This document shows positions 50,979-62,066 of a stretch of 64,000 nt of DNA, piece by piece. Origin of the DNA: Tieghemostelium lacteum (Eukaryota > Evosea > Eumycetozoa > Dictyosteliales > Raperosteliaceae); NCBI GenBank assembly GCA_001606155.1, contig LODT01000034.1, positions 535,665-599,664 of the forward strand, read 5' to 3'. The first letter of the stretch is position 1, and every line of letters begins with the position of its first letter. A program made the position numbers and the translations under genes. The notes below the pieces were generated by a model, which saw only the letters and a list, made by a program, of their open reading frames with translations, searched no databases and was not told the origin of the DNA.

Positions 50979-52658
50979 ATGGAATCCATATTTTCATCAC
51001 TATTGGCATCGTCATTGTTGGTTGGACTTCCAAGTGTAATCTTTGTATTTGTAATTGTTTATATATCATTTGGAATGTTCAAAAAGAAATTTTCACACAA
51101 GGAATCATTTCCACCAATTGTGGGGATATATATAACCAAATGTCTATATTCCATTACATACTATTGGGAAAAAATAGTACCTCAACTGAAGTTTCTCAGA
51201 GTGACACATGACTTTATAGTATTTCAATGTTTATCAGTGGTTTTTACTTTAAAAATTATTGATCATCTCAATGATGGTCCAAAGAATGTCAATGAATTGG
51301 CAAAGTTGACAAACAGTTCAGAAAAGAATTTGTTTCGTGTCATGAGAGCTTTGACACACGAAGGTTTCTTTTACTATAATGAAGAAACTAATAAGTTTGC
51401 CAATAATAATGTTTCAAAACTACTTGATAGCACTCCAATGCAGAGACTATCAGATCAAGATAATAACAGTAGCCGGAGTGGTAGTAACTGTAGTAGTCGT
51501 TCCTCATCACCAATTTCATTAAATAGTGGCTATAATAAGAATTTAAAATTTAAAAATAATTATAATATAAATAGTGGTAATGGTGTTACTAATAGTGGTA
51601 GTTGTGGTGTGGGTGCTAATAATGTGAATAATGTTGGAAGTGGTGGTAGTGTGAGTTTTGTCTCATCAGTTGCATCTGCAAATTCTAATATAAACACATT
51701 TAGTACAAAGAAAATGTCACCAATATCCTCATTGAATAACAGGAGTAATTTAACAACATTTATGGAAAGTAAAGATTCATTCTATTTGGATGGTTTCAAT
51801 GGTGATTTTCATGACGACGATGATTTTGATGATGTCAGAGAAGAGAATATAAGCTGTCTACTTTCGATGTTACAGTACCCAGCATTTATAGAATCATGGC
51901 AAAAACTAAGAGAATGCGTTCAATCTAGTGTACCAGGTTTCCAGATTAAACATGGTGCCTCATTTTTTCAATATATAGACGAAAAGGACAGTTATCTAAA
52001 GAAGATTTTTGACTGTTCAATGAAACAAAAGAACCAATTACTAAAAACCAATCAACAGATATCCACACTCTTCAATTTCAATGACTATCCAGTTATTTGT
52101 GATATTGGTGGAGGTGTTGGATTTTTAGGTTTTGAAATTCTAAAAAAACACCCCAAATGTTCTGTCATTGTTTTAGAGTTGGATGAAACTGTAAAGAATG
52201 GTGTGGAATTGTCAAATTTTGACAAAACAAAAAGACATTTTATCGAATCTGAACGTATACAGTTTAAACCTGGTGATATGTTTCAACCAAGTTCTATTCC
52301 ACGTGCTAATCTCTATGTACTTATGCAAGTTGTACACGATTGGAATAATTCAGATGCCATTAGAATACTCTCAAGTATCAGTTGTGTTATGAGAAAACAA
52401 GCTCAATTCTCAGGCCAAAATGAACAGAAACCCAGATTAATCATCATTGATGCCATTGTTGATGAACAAGTTGGAAATACTGATTTTTCAAGTAAATCAG
52501 TTTTAATCTCTGATATCATTATGATGGCAATCGTAGGTGGCGAAGAACGTTCAAAAAAACAATGGGATTTTCTATTTCAAGAGTCAAATTTAATTCTTTT
52601 AAACACATTTAAATTTAGTTATCCCCCCTTTTTATCAATAATGGAGTTGTCAATTTAA
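50979..52658 (+). CDS. dmtA: SAM-dependent O-methyltransferase (DmtA-like), membrane-anchored
   Basis: Intronless, 559 aa. It has the plant-type caffeate O-methyltransferase fold: an N-terminal dimerisation/winged-helix part (VNELAKLTNSSEKNLFRVMRAL) and a SAM-binding domain with motif I VICDIGGGVGFLG (about 370) and the catalytic His in MQVVHDWNN (about 450). RSKKQWDFLFQES matches the family C-terminal block. Two additions stand out. Residues ~10-33 form a hydrophobic anchor (LVGLPSVIFVFVIVYISF). About 130 Ser/Asn/Gly-rich residues (roughly 155-285) plus an acidic patch interrupt the protein between its two domains. DmtA catalyses the last step of DIF-1 synthesis, methylating desmethyl-DIF-1; cluster context supports this role but the substrate is inferred. 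Confidence 0.85.
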   Translation: MESIFSSLLASSLLVGLPSVIFVFVIVYISFGMFKKKFSHKESFPPIVGIYITKCLYSITYYWEKIVPQLKFLRVTHDFIVFQCLSVVFTLKIIDHLNDGPKNVNELAKLTNSSEKNLFRVMRALTHEGFFYYNEETNKFANNNVSKLLDSTPMQRLSDQDNNSSRSGSNCSSRSSSPISLNSGYNKNLKFKNNYNINSGNGVTNSGSCGVGANNVNNVGSGGSVSFVSSVASANSNINTFSTKKMSPISSLNNRSNLTTFMESKDSFYLDGFNGDFHDDDDFDDVREENISCLLSMLQYPAFIESWQKLRECVQSSVPGFQIKHGASFFQYIDEKDSYLKKIFDCSMKQKNQLLKTNQQISTLFNFNDYPVICDIGGGVGFLGFEILKKHPKCSVIVLELDETVKNGVELSNFDKTKRHFIESERIQFKPGDMFQPSSIPRANLYVLMQVVHDWNNSDAIRILSSISCVMRKQAQFSGQNEQKPRLIIIDAIVDEQVGNTDFSSKSVLISDIIMMAIVGGEERSKKQWDFLFQESNLILLNTFKFSYPPFLSIMELSI

Positions 52659-53296
52659 TAATCAATTTATATATTCAACAACCTATAGGTACATTTCACT
52701 CGTATAATTTTAATTATACATTATATATAAACCATATAATAATAATAACACATATATAGTAACCAATATCTAAACAAATTTAAAAAAAAAAATATAATCC
52801 AACCAAAATCCAAATTTGTAAATATATATATAAATCATTAAAACAACACAAACAATTTCCTAATAAAGTTATTTGAGTAATAAAATAATGATATTTATTT
52901 TATTATTGTGATGATGATGTTGATGATGTGATGATAATCTGTTTAGTTGTTTGCTGTTCTGTTGATGGTGAATTTTTTAATCTTTTGTTATATTGATACA
53001 ATAAAGGATAATTGAAATACCCCTATCTAATAGAGATAAAGATTTAAATGTATTGCTGATTTGTGGGAGTGGGAGGGTGTTGTTGTGACTGAGTTATATA
53101 AATCTATATTTTTTTAATTGATGATCATATATGTTGTGATATACCTGTATTTTTTAAATGGTAAATTGTTGTTATTTACATTTTAATTATTGTGACATTG
53201 TTTACTGAATTTACTGTGAATTTTCAAATCAATTGTTATCGAGTTTGCTTTGTTGTTTTCTAAATTCATTATTATTGTTGTTTTTTTTGTTTTGAA
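52659..53296. other. Convergent intergenic region
   Basis: About 640 bp between the 3' ends of the methyltransferase and the LRR gene. It is AT-rich with no open frame or recognised element. Confidence 0.5.
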
Positions 53297-55393
53297 TTAT
53301 ATAACTATACGACAAATGGTATTATTACTTCTAGTAACATATAAACATGATACTGTAGTTGTGGAATTTGGAGGATGAAAATATGAATCAGAATTTACTA
53401 AATGTGATTGTTGTAATACCTCTTTCATATATTGTACACCTGATGGATTAATGTTATTGTGGGTCAATTGAATGCTAGTTAGACTGTGATTAAACCATAA
53501 GGCCTCCATTAATTGTCTTGCACCCTCATTTCCAATTCCATTACCAGACAAATTAATCTCAGTTACTGATGTATTCTGTTTCAAACCATCCGATATTGCT
53601 TTACAACCCTCATCAGAAATCTCATTGCCACGCAACTGTAAATCGGTGAGAGTATTATTGAAACGAAGTGCATCACCCAGATATCTTCCACCTTGAGGAC
53701 CAAACCCAGTTGTGCAAAAATTGACAGTGTGTATCTTTTTGTTAAAACACAGTCCCTCACTGATACTATATGCACCGTTAGGTCCAATCTCAGCATTAAT
53801 GGAAAGATTGAGGTTCTGAAGTGATGTATTCACACTTATAGCTCTTCCAATAGCATGAGCACCTGGATAACCAATACTATTGAATGCCAATGAGAGATTA
53901 GTTATAGTGTTATTTGTTTGGATGGCTTCTGCTAACATTAGAGCGCCTTTATCACCTATTATATCACCACACAGATCCAAGTAGGTTATAGAATGACTCT
54001 GTGCCAGTGCAGATGCAATGGGTTTTAAACCCTTATATCCAAATTCATTTCTAGACAAGTCCAGATAGGATACAGTCTGTGAGCCTTGAATACCCTCTGC
54101 AATATATTTTACACCTTCAGCTGACAATTTGGTATCACAAAAGTTGAGAGTCTGCAAAAATGGGTGTTTACGAATGGCCTCACCAATAATCTTTGCAGAT
54201 TTTTCACATAGGTCGTTTTTTGAAAAGTCTACAGAATGTAGACTTTGATTCTTTCCAATGGCTTCTGAAATTGAATCTATACCCTTGGTACCAAATCTGT
54301 TTTTGCTGAGGTTGATCGTTTGCAAAACAATAGTGGATTGCAGGGCGGTTCCTAGTGCTTTAGAACCTTTTAGACCTATACAATTTTGACTGAGATCCAA
54401 AGAGATTAAAGTCTTATTGACTTGAAGTGCTTTGGAGATTTCCTCAGCACCTTCATTACCAATGGAATTGAAGCTAAGGTTGAGTGATGTGATGGTTTGG
54501 TTCTCCAATAAACATGCACCTATACAATGAGCTGCTTTATTACCTATACCGTTTTGTGACAGTTCTAGGTTTACAATGATCTTATTGTTCGACATTAATA
54601 ATTTTACAAAATTCGAAACATCAAAAGTTGATGAGGTTGGTGTTGTGACTTTAAATTGGAGGTTCGTTAGCTTGGGATAGAGGTTATGTGATATATTGTG
54701 GAAAAAATTGGTAATCTGTTTGTCTGCTGGTAGGTGATATATATAACTTTGAATTCTTTCAACACTGACTTGTCTCCAAAGTTTACAAACACTCGATATG
54801 TTTGTAAATATTATACTTGTTGGTTCATCTCTGTGTGTTTTTCCTAGTATAATTGATATAATTTGATTTGACAATGATTGTATATAAGGTGATCTAGTTC
54901 CTGGTGTTAATAATATATCTGGTATTTCAAATATACTATTATTATTATTTGTTGTACTTGTTGTTGTTGTAGTTGTTGTTGTAGTTGTTGTTGTGGTGGT
55001 TGTTGGATTACTATTATTGTTATTATTATTATTATTATTAGTATTAGTAGTATTATTATTACTACTATTACTATTTATTATAGGTGATGATGAAGAAGAT
55101 TTTACTGTTGGATTTGTTGGTTGTGGTGGATTTTCATTTTTTAAATTTTCTGTTTGTTTTTTGTTATCTAATTCTGGTGATTTATGTTGTGGTTGTTGCT
55201 GCGGATTATCTACAATATTCTGCAAAATTGCCTGTGGTTTTAAAATTATTGGAGGGTAACTGGCACCAACTGAATCAATTTCTTTTTTTATATCATCTTC
55301 TTGCTGATGTTGTTGTTGCTGTTGTTGCTGTTGCTGTTGCTGTTGCTGTTGTTGTAAATAATAATATTGTTGATTTTCATGAACATTATTCAT
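53297..55393 (-). CDS. Leucine-rich repeat protein (ribonuclease-inhibitor type) with F-box-like segment
   Basis: Single exon, 698 aa. The N-terminal ~150 residues are low complexity (poly-Gln, then Ser, Asn and Thr runs). Residues ~170-230 look like a divergent F-box (LSNQIISIILGK ... ISSVCKLWRQVSVERI). From about residue 260 to 670 there are about fourteen 28-residue repeats of the RNase-inhibitor/NLRC3 class, for example TSLNLSFNSIGNEGAEEISK and TEINLSGNGIGNEGARQLME. These would form a curved protein-binding solenoid. No nucleotide-binding or membrane domain is present. F-box plus LRR suggests a substrate adaptor of an SCF ubiquitin ligase, but the F-box match is weak. Confidence 0.83.
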   Translation of the reverse strand: MNNVHENQQYYYLQQQQQQQQQQQQQQQHQQEDDIKKEIDSVGASYPPIILKPQAILQNIVDNPQQQPQHKSPELDNKKQTENLKNENPPQPTNPTVKSSSSSPIINSNSSNNNTTNTNNNNNNNNNSNPTTTTTTTTTTTTTTTSTTNNNNSIFEIPDILLTPGTRSPYIQSLSNQIISIILGKTHRDEPTSIIFTNISSVCKLWRQVSVERIQSYIYHLPADKQITNFFHNISHNLYPKLTNLQFKVTTPTSSTFDVSNFVKLLMSNNKIIVNLELSQNGIGNKAAHCIGACLLENQTITSLNLSFNSIGNEGAEEISKALQVNKTLISLDLSQNCIGLKGSKALGTALQSTIVLQTINLSKNRFGTKGIDSISEAIGKNQSLHSVDFSKNDLCEKSAKIIGEAIRKHPFLQTLNFCDTKLSAEGVKYIAEGIQGSQTVSYLDLSRNEFGYKGLKPIASALAQSHSITYLDLCGDIIGDKGALMLAEAIQTNNTITNLSLAFNSIGYPGAHAIGRAISVNTSLQNLNLSINAEIGPNGAYSISEGLCFNKKIHTVNFCTTGFGPQGGRYLGDALRFNNTLTDLQLRGNEISDEGCKAISDGLKQNTSVTEINLSGNGIGNEGARQLMEALWFNHSLTSIQLTHNNINPSGVQYMKEVLQQSHLVNSDSYFHPPNSTTTVSCLYVTRSNNTICRIVI

Positions 55394-56565
55394 TTGATTC
55401 TAAGAATTAATTTAAAATAATTTTTAGATATTATTATATATTAATATAAGTGTATAAATATTAGATGTGAAGGTGACAATGTTGGAAATAAATGGGAGAT
55501 AAATATTTAAATATTGGGGGAGTCAAAAGGAGATATTGTAGTTTATAAAACAGGAAAAAAAAATATTAAATGATTTAAATTTAGAAATAATGGTTGAACC
55601 TTTTTACAAATAAAACCAACTAATTTTCATTAGAAAAAAAAAAGTATACTATAGGAGGTTGAACAATTTAATTTAGTTGGTCAATAAAATTAAAAAATAA
55701 AAAAAACTTTTTTGTAAACAGTAGATCTGCTTGCCACTTTACAATGAAAAAAAAGAATCTATAAACTCATCCCCTATATATCTATCTATCACATATAAAG
55801 AGTACCTACATGATAATTTTGCATGTGATCTTGATTATCAAGAGTGCTCTCAACACCCTTAAAATCTTTTATAAAATTATGTTCAAACTTGACCTAAATA
55901 GTTTTGTAGAGTGTAAATGGTGATGTACCAAAACAATCACGGTTTTTTCTGTTAATGATCGGATTAAAATTTAAATGAAAGAGAATAAAATATACAATTG
56001 TTTCGATTAGGATGGAGCTAACTCCTCCTAAATCTATATATATATACAATGGTGAACTTTGAAAAAAAAAATTGTAAAAAAAATAAAAAAAAACTTTTGA
56101 TCAAGTAACAAAAAAAAAATTAATTTAGTTCTAAATTAATTAATTATAAATGTATTAATTAATTAAATGTTTTATACTTTACGAGTAGAGATATTTTTTT
56201 TTTTTGATTTATCTGATTAATACACAATCAGACGACTTGTTAGATTATTTGATAATTTCTTTAAAAATAAATAAATAAAATGAATAAATATGGTAAACAA
56301 TTTAAAATATAAGAAAATATAAAAAGGTGGAGAAACAATTAGTTGAAAACTAAAAACAGAGCACAATTAAAATGTTTTTTTTTTTTGAATAGATGGAGTA
56401 ATTTAAAATAATTATAATTATAATAAAAATTATTTTTAGCAAAGTTGACCAATATTATTATTTTATTGGTAAGTATAACAGATTGGGTTTGGGATAGTAG
56501 TACTATTTAAAAACATATATGAAATATAAATATAAATGATCAGATTTAGAAGTCTGTAAATTTAA

Positions 56566-56591
56566 AAAATAAATAAATAAATAAATAAATA
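56566..56591. repeat. (AAAT)n microsatellite
   Basis: About six uninterrupted copies of the tetranucleotide in noncoding sequence. Confidence 0.8.
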
Positions 56592-57218
56592 GATATGAAA
56601 ATATATGGGAGTGAAGGAACTAGTACTAGTTATTTTTAGTTTTCAATAATAATATGGATGAATGAGTATTCTTCTTGTTGTTGTTGTTATGTTATTGTTA
56701 AAAAGGTGTTTATGATTATGTCACAAACAAAAAATACTAATTTGTTTCTCTCCACTTCTATTCCTTTTTATATTTAGTCATACAAATATTTAAATTTATT
56801 ATTCCTTTACAATAATTGAAACCCAGCACACAAACACACACAACTACTCTGGTTTACTTGTATATAAAGTAAATTGTGATTAAAATTAAAAAAAAGATAG
56901 AAGGAAAAAATACTAGTATAGATTCACTACTTAATATGGAAAATATAAATAAAGAAATCAACAACAAGTGTTAATCAAAGGGTTGGGGTAGTGATGAAAG
57001 TTTAAATTAACAATGTGAATCTAGTCAATGATTTCTGTTGTATTATTTTAAGGTGATTATTACAATAAATTTAACATTGAGTGGAGCTTAAAGGAAAATC
57101 CATAATGATAAAATACATATAAAGTTGTGTGGGGGTGGGTAGAGTGGCACTTGTTAAGTTATATATTTTAATCTATGAATTTAATGTGTTTAAATAAATA
57201 AATGAATATATAAATGAA

Positions 57219-57243
57219 TGTGTGTGAGTGTGTGAGTGTGTGT
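57219..57243. repeat. TGTGTGAG short tandem repeat
   Basis: About three head-to-tail copies of an 8-bp T/G-rich unit in noncoding sequence. Confidence 0.75.
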
Positions 57244-58137
57244 AATTAAATGAATGTGTGCTAATATAAAGTGGTGATTGTGGTTGTGTTGTTTTAGATT
57301 TTTTTTAGTGATGGATGTGTGAGTGGGTCAAATTTAACACACCAACCACCATAAAAACCATTTAAAAACACATTTAAATAGTGCTGCTAAATCTATGTTT
57401 AGTTGCCACCATATTTCTTTATGTGAATGGATTTTTTGATTTCATTCTACATCTCTTCTATATGGAGTAGATCAAAATGTTTTTGTAAATAATGTTTACT
57501 ATAAATATGATTGTGTTTTAAAATGACAATAAAATTTTAATTCCAATTGGAATATAATTTATAAATTTACAGATATCTTTACTTGCTATTATTGAAAAAT
57601 TAATTTTTGATTCAACGCTTAATCAAATTGACCAATTTGGGTAATATTATTTATATTAATATTTCAACTTTTACAATACCCCTCGTGCTGGAGTGCAAAC
57701 AATCTCCAAATTCACCAACGACTAACAATACTAAAAGAAGTTTACACGCCAAACTAGGTTAGCCAATGTGGATATTTTGAGATTTACCCTTTCTTTTTAT
57801 GCGTTCTATATTTTTTTTTTTAGATTTTTCTTTAAAACCAAATTTTGGTGGATAATTGTTATTAAATATAAATGAATTTTAAAATGCCCAAATTAAGAAT
57901 TAATTTTAAATATAGAGATGAGAGGCAAACTTTAATAATAATTTTTAGATAAATGAAAAAAAATATTTTTGATTTTTGAAAAGAAAAAAAATTTTTTTGG
58001 AAGCTTTGTGATCAACAAGTTACCAAAAAATCAAGCAAACAAAATGTCATTGCAATTGATTGATTCCAATGAAGTTATGACATGGGTTTTAACTCCATGA
58101 ATTTGATTCCTTACCTGTTGAAAATGTATCCAAAAGA

Positions 58138-58580
58138 TTAAAATGCAACTTCACATAAACTATATTTAGTAGTTTGTGATTGATTGCAATGATAAAGTTC
58201 ACTGTTGATGAATCTGATATCTGATGGTCCTGTTTGCTGTATATCTCCAATTAAATTTACAAAGTTAGTTTCAGTGTAGAACTTTTTGATCCAATACAAT
58301 GTCAACTGGATTATAAATAAATGTGTGTGTTTATAGGATGAGGCAGTTGGATAATTATCTAGTAATATTTAGATAAATTAAATAATTCTTTTCAATTATG
58401 ATGATTTGAGTTGATTGAAATTAAATTCACAAAAATTGTGATTATTTATGAAATTACCTATAGATGAAATAAAATCTCCCCCTTTTTTATAAAATAAATA
58501 GATGAAAAGACACCACTTACTTTCAGATGAAAATATTTTAATATGTACCTCTGGCTTACTATTGTGTTTATACGTGAGTA
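58138..58580 (-). CDS. Possible exons of an unrecognised gene
   Basis: Two stretches on the minus strand read like coding sequence. The first, about 58575-58535, codes LRHLLTYKHNSKPEVHIKIF and follows a good acceptor (ATTTATAG) and precedes a GTAAGT donor. The second, 58305-58138, follows the acceptor AATCCAG and codes 55 residues including LTLYWIKKFYTETNFVNLIG and GPSDIRFINSELYH, then a stop. The phases of the first donor and the second acceptor do not match directly, so a middle exon or another donor (near 58455) would be required. No upstream start exon was found. The product is not recognised. This may be a small gene, a gene relic or chance. Confidence 0.3.
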
Positions 58581-59645
58581 AATGTCTCAACACTATAAAT
58601 GATTTTGTAGATATAAATTAATTCACTTTTGTTAGATCTTCTTAATTGAAAGATAATTATGATGTTGCTGCTGTTGTTGTTTTAACTACTGTTGCTTATC
58701 GAAAAGATGTGTCCATGCAGTGGTTCTCTATTTCTACTTAAATTAAAAGAATCACACAAATAGAATAACACACACTCTCTCTACTTCTACTACAATATCG
58801 ATAGTATCAAAAAGTGATTTGAATAAAAAAAAACTCTTTAGCTTACTAACAATATTATGACCCTTAAAGATAGGTCCTTAAAAAAAATAATTACAAAAGG
58901 AGGGGGTATTAAAGTTACTCGATAAGTTTCCTTCAGTTGACTGATACTACTTCCAAAGTATACAATAATCCCAAAAAAAAAATCAAGTCAAAAATGTCAC
59001 ATTTATTAATCAAATTATTTGTTTGACCTTTTCTCATATCCAATAGATAAATATATACATGAATAGTGCAAAAGGGTATTAGAATTATGAACTAGTTAAA
59101 AAATTATATTTTTTTATAGGCCCATAACTGCTACTTTATAGGTGGGTTAAAATTCGATATATATATTGTCACGCTCTCATTAAACAGATATTTTGGTTTG
59201 AGGACTTCCAATTCAGCTGAGGCAGCATCTTTAATTAATTAAAAAAATTTGCGTGGTCCTATTTTGAAATTTTGAAAAAAATATCGGGGAGGGCTAACAG
59301 CATTGGGGTACCTTTTGCAAGAATATAAAAAATATTTCATAATGTTGATTGCGTATTTTAGGAACTAGTTGATATCAACAAAAAATCATCAAGTACTTAA
59401 TTAATTTGTGTATCTATCATTTTTCAGTGAATCTATTTGATTTCAAAGGCCACATGTAACTCATGTCTCTAGATTTTCGAAAATAGTTATTTATAACTTT
59501 TTTTCCCATCCAATGACATATCAATTCTAAAAATAATCTAATATTTTCATTTTCTTATAATATCTCAAATGTATTTTTTTTTTTTTAGTTATGACATTTT
59601 TGATGTGTATTTGTTTGTACAATAAAATAGAGGGAAATGGAATAA
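58581..59645. other. Intergenic region
   Basis: About 1 kb of AT-rich sequence, with short CT-rich and CTG-containing patches near 58660-58800. No gene was recognised. It contains the region downstream of the Nudix gene. Confidence 0.45.
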
Positions 59646-60233
59646 TTAGTTGTTTGTTACATTTAGGTCAATAAGAAAATGTGAAATTATGGGTTGAGAC
59701 TCTAGGAATAAGTTACGATACATTTCAATTTTAAAACCAACCATCATATGAGGTTGGTCAATGTAGGTTTGAAATGGTATCCATTGAAATTGGTCAAATT
59801 CAGGTGGATCTTCAACATTTAAATTGATGAGATTTGACATTGATTTTGGAAGATGGAATAGATACCAATGTATTAATTGACCATGATGGTGTCTTCCCTC
59901 TGGATCTGGAAACATGTAGGATAGAGGTTGTTCTATCCTACTGACATATCTCAATGACTCCAATGAAACATCTAATCCAATCTCTTCTTTAATCTCTCTA
60001 ATCACTGCATTATAGTTATCCTCTCCTGGATTTACTCCACCTTGTGGAAACTGCCATTTACCTACTTCAATTTTCTATAAATTCACACATGTTTATAAGT
60101 TTTCACGAAATCAAAGTATACATCTCCCCCACTATATAGTTACTTTGTTTGATGATCTTCTACATAATAAAACCTCATTATCCTGATTAAAAACCAAAGC
60201 TCCTACACACAATCTTAAAGTTGGTGAGTTCAT
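59646..60233 (-). CDS. Nudix hydrolase, RppH / dinucleoside polyphosphate hydrolase-like
   Basis: Exons 60233-60144 and 60074-59646 give 172 aa. The start MNSPTLRLCVGALVFNQ and CRRSSNK lead, across the splice, into KIEVGKWQFPQGGVNPGE. The Nudix box is complete: GGVNPGEDNYNAVIREIKEE (G-x5-E-x7-REUxEExGU), with the metal-binding glutamates present. The W-Q-F-P-Q-G-G sequence before the box and GQLIHWYLFHLP after it are characteristic of the RppH/Ap4A-hydrolase branch, which removes pyrophosphate from RNA 5' ends or cleaves diadenosine polyphosphates. Which of these is the substrate cannot be told. It is divergent from the eIF2B-gamma gene, with 148 bp between the start codons. Confidence 0.9.
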
Positions 60234-60381
60234 TCTAAAAAAATTAACAATAAACAATAAATTACCAAAATAAAAGAAAAATACCAAAAATTACATTTTT
60301 TTTAATTTTTTTTTTTATTTTCATCACACTTATTTCTCGAAATTTGACTTCAGTGTTTTCATTGAAGTATTGATTATACAG

Positions 60382-61891
60382 ATGTCAGTTTACGCATCAG
60401 AGTTTCAAGTAGTAATCGTTGCTACAGATAGAGGCACGGGTATTCACAGACTATCACCAATAGATGAAAAACTACCACATTCATTACTACCTGTTGCCAA
60501 CAGACCTTTGATTTCCTATCAATTAGAGTTATTAGAAAAAGTTGGATTCAAAACAAACAAATCACCAGTTATAGCTATTGTCAGTGAGAACTCACATGCC
60601 AAAATCAGACAATATGTCAGTGAAATTTATAAAGATAAGATTGAAGTTGATTTTGTAGTCATCAAAGAGAATATCAGTACATGTGAAATGTTATTTAAAA
60701 TCAAAGATAAGATTAAAGTATGTTCTATGAACATTATTAGATGGTATTAAAGTAACATTAGTACTAATTTTCCATCAATAACATTCCAGTCCAATTACTT
60801 TATATTTATGAACAATAACTTAATTGTTGATGATTCATTCCTCACACAAATGACAGATTTACACAGAATTAATGATTCATCATTGACAGTTTTATTGAGA
60901 CCTAAAGATCCAAAAGTTAAAAGTACCGAAAATCTATTTACAGATTACATTGCACTTGATGAATCCAAACAAAGAATTATAATGATGGAATCTGCAACTG
61001 AATTAGAAGATGATGTTATAGTCACAAAAACTCTTTTAAAAAAGTATGTATTGTAGTCACACATATTACACCTCAAATCTTTCCTAAATACTCATTTTAA
61101 AACCTACATTGAACAGTTTCCCAAATTTAACCATTTATAATAATTTACAAGACACACAATTTTATATCTTTTCCAGATGGGTTTTAGATTTGATTTCTGA
61201 AGATCAAAAGAATAAATATCCACAATTTTTTGATGTAAAGAAACAATTGATACCCTATTTACTGAAATGTCAGATTCCAGGGGCTGTCAAAACACCTTTA
61301 CCTGAAAGTGCTATAAATAACACACAAGAACTAGCAAAATCAATTTCTAGTACAGCTTCACCATTCAACTCAAAAAATATTCTAGATATAAGTGGTAAAA
61401 AGGCAGCAACTGTTAAATGCTTTGCCTACATGTTCAATTCAGAGAAAGGATATTGCATGAATGTCAATACCATTGCATCCTATCAACAAGTAAACAGAGA
61501 CATAACTCGTGGTGAAACAATGTTCCAACCATACGAGGACAAGGATCCTATAAAGAATAACTATATTGATCCAACTGCAAAGGTTACACCAACTGCAGTA
61601 GGTCCTGAATGTATTATTGGTGAGAGTACAACATTTGGAGATAGATGTTCAATTAAGGTATCTGTCATTGGTAAACATTGTAAAATTGGTCCCAATGTTA
61701 GAATTGAAAACTCCATTATTATGGATCACGTAACTATAGATGAACAATGTAAAATCTCATCATCCATCATTGGTAATGATGTTGACATTAAAAAAGGTTG
61801 TGAAATTAAAGAATCAAAAATTGCAAGTGGTACCACTGTATCCGATAAACAAACATTCAAGAAATCAATAGGTGCCAATGTTGCAAATTAA
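60382..61891 (+). CDS. eif2b3: Translation initiation factor eIF2B subunit gamma
   Basis: Exons 60382-60717, 60790-61043 and 61117-61891 give 454 aa, close to the ~452 aa of animal eIF2B-gamma. The ATG at 60382 is chosen; the frame upstream has only TTG. The N-terminal nucleotidyltransferase-like domain shows FQVVIVATDRGTG, KLPHSLLPVANRPLISYQLELLEKVGF and, after the first splice, FIFMNNNLIVDD. The C-terminal part has hexapeptide repeats forming a left-handed beta-helix (CIIGESTTFGDRCSIKVSVIG, HCKIGPNVRIENSIIM). eIF2B is the guanine-nucleotide exchange factor for eIF2; gamma belongs to its catalytic arm with epsilon. Confidence 0.93.
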
Positions 61892-62066
61892 TCAACTAAC
61901 CATGAAAAAAAATATTTTAAAAACCAAAGTAAACCCATTTTGGATTATTTCTAAAAAGAGTAATTATTTTATTTTTTGGTTTTTGATTTGTTTTTTTATT
62001 TTTTTTTTTTGTGTTGGAGTATCATTGATTGTTGTTATTGTTGTTGTTGTTATTAGTTGGATTATC

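Larger units (their letters stand above)
55394..58137. other. Long AT-rich intergenic region
   Basis: About 2.7 kb without a recognisable gene. Simple repeats include (AAAT)n at about 56566-56591 and a TGTGTGAG repeat at about 57219-57243. A patch at about 57670-57780 is clearly less AT-rich than its surroundings but has no open frame. It may be a noncoding RNA or a relic. Confidence 0.45.

Noticed and set aside
54993-55410. Plus-strand frames opposite the LRR gene start
   Set aside because: Antisense shadows of Thr/Asn/Gln runs in the LRR protein.
59183-59240. Short coding-like stretch RYFGLRTSNSAEAASLIN ending in a stop, plus strand, after an AAACAG
   Set aside because: Only about 18 codons, no partner exon and no recognised family; too little to call.
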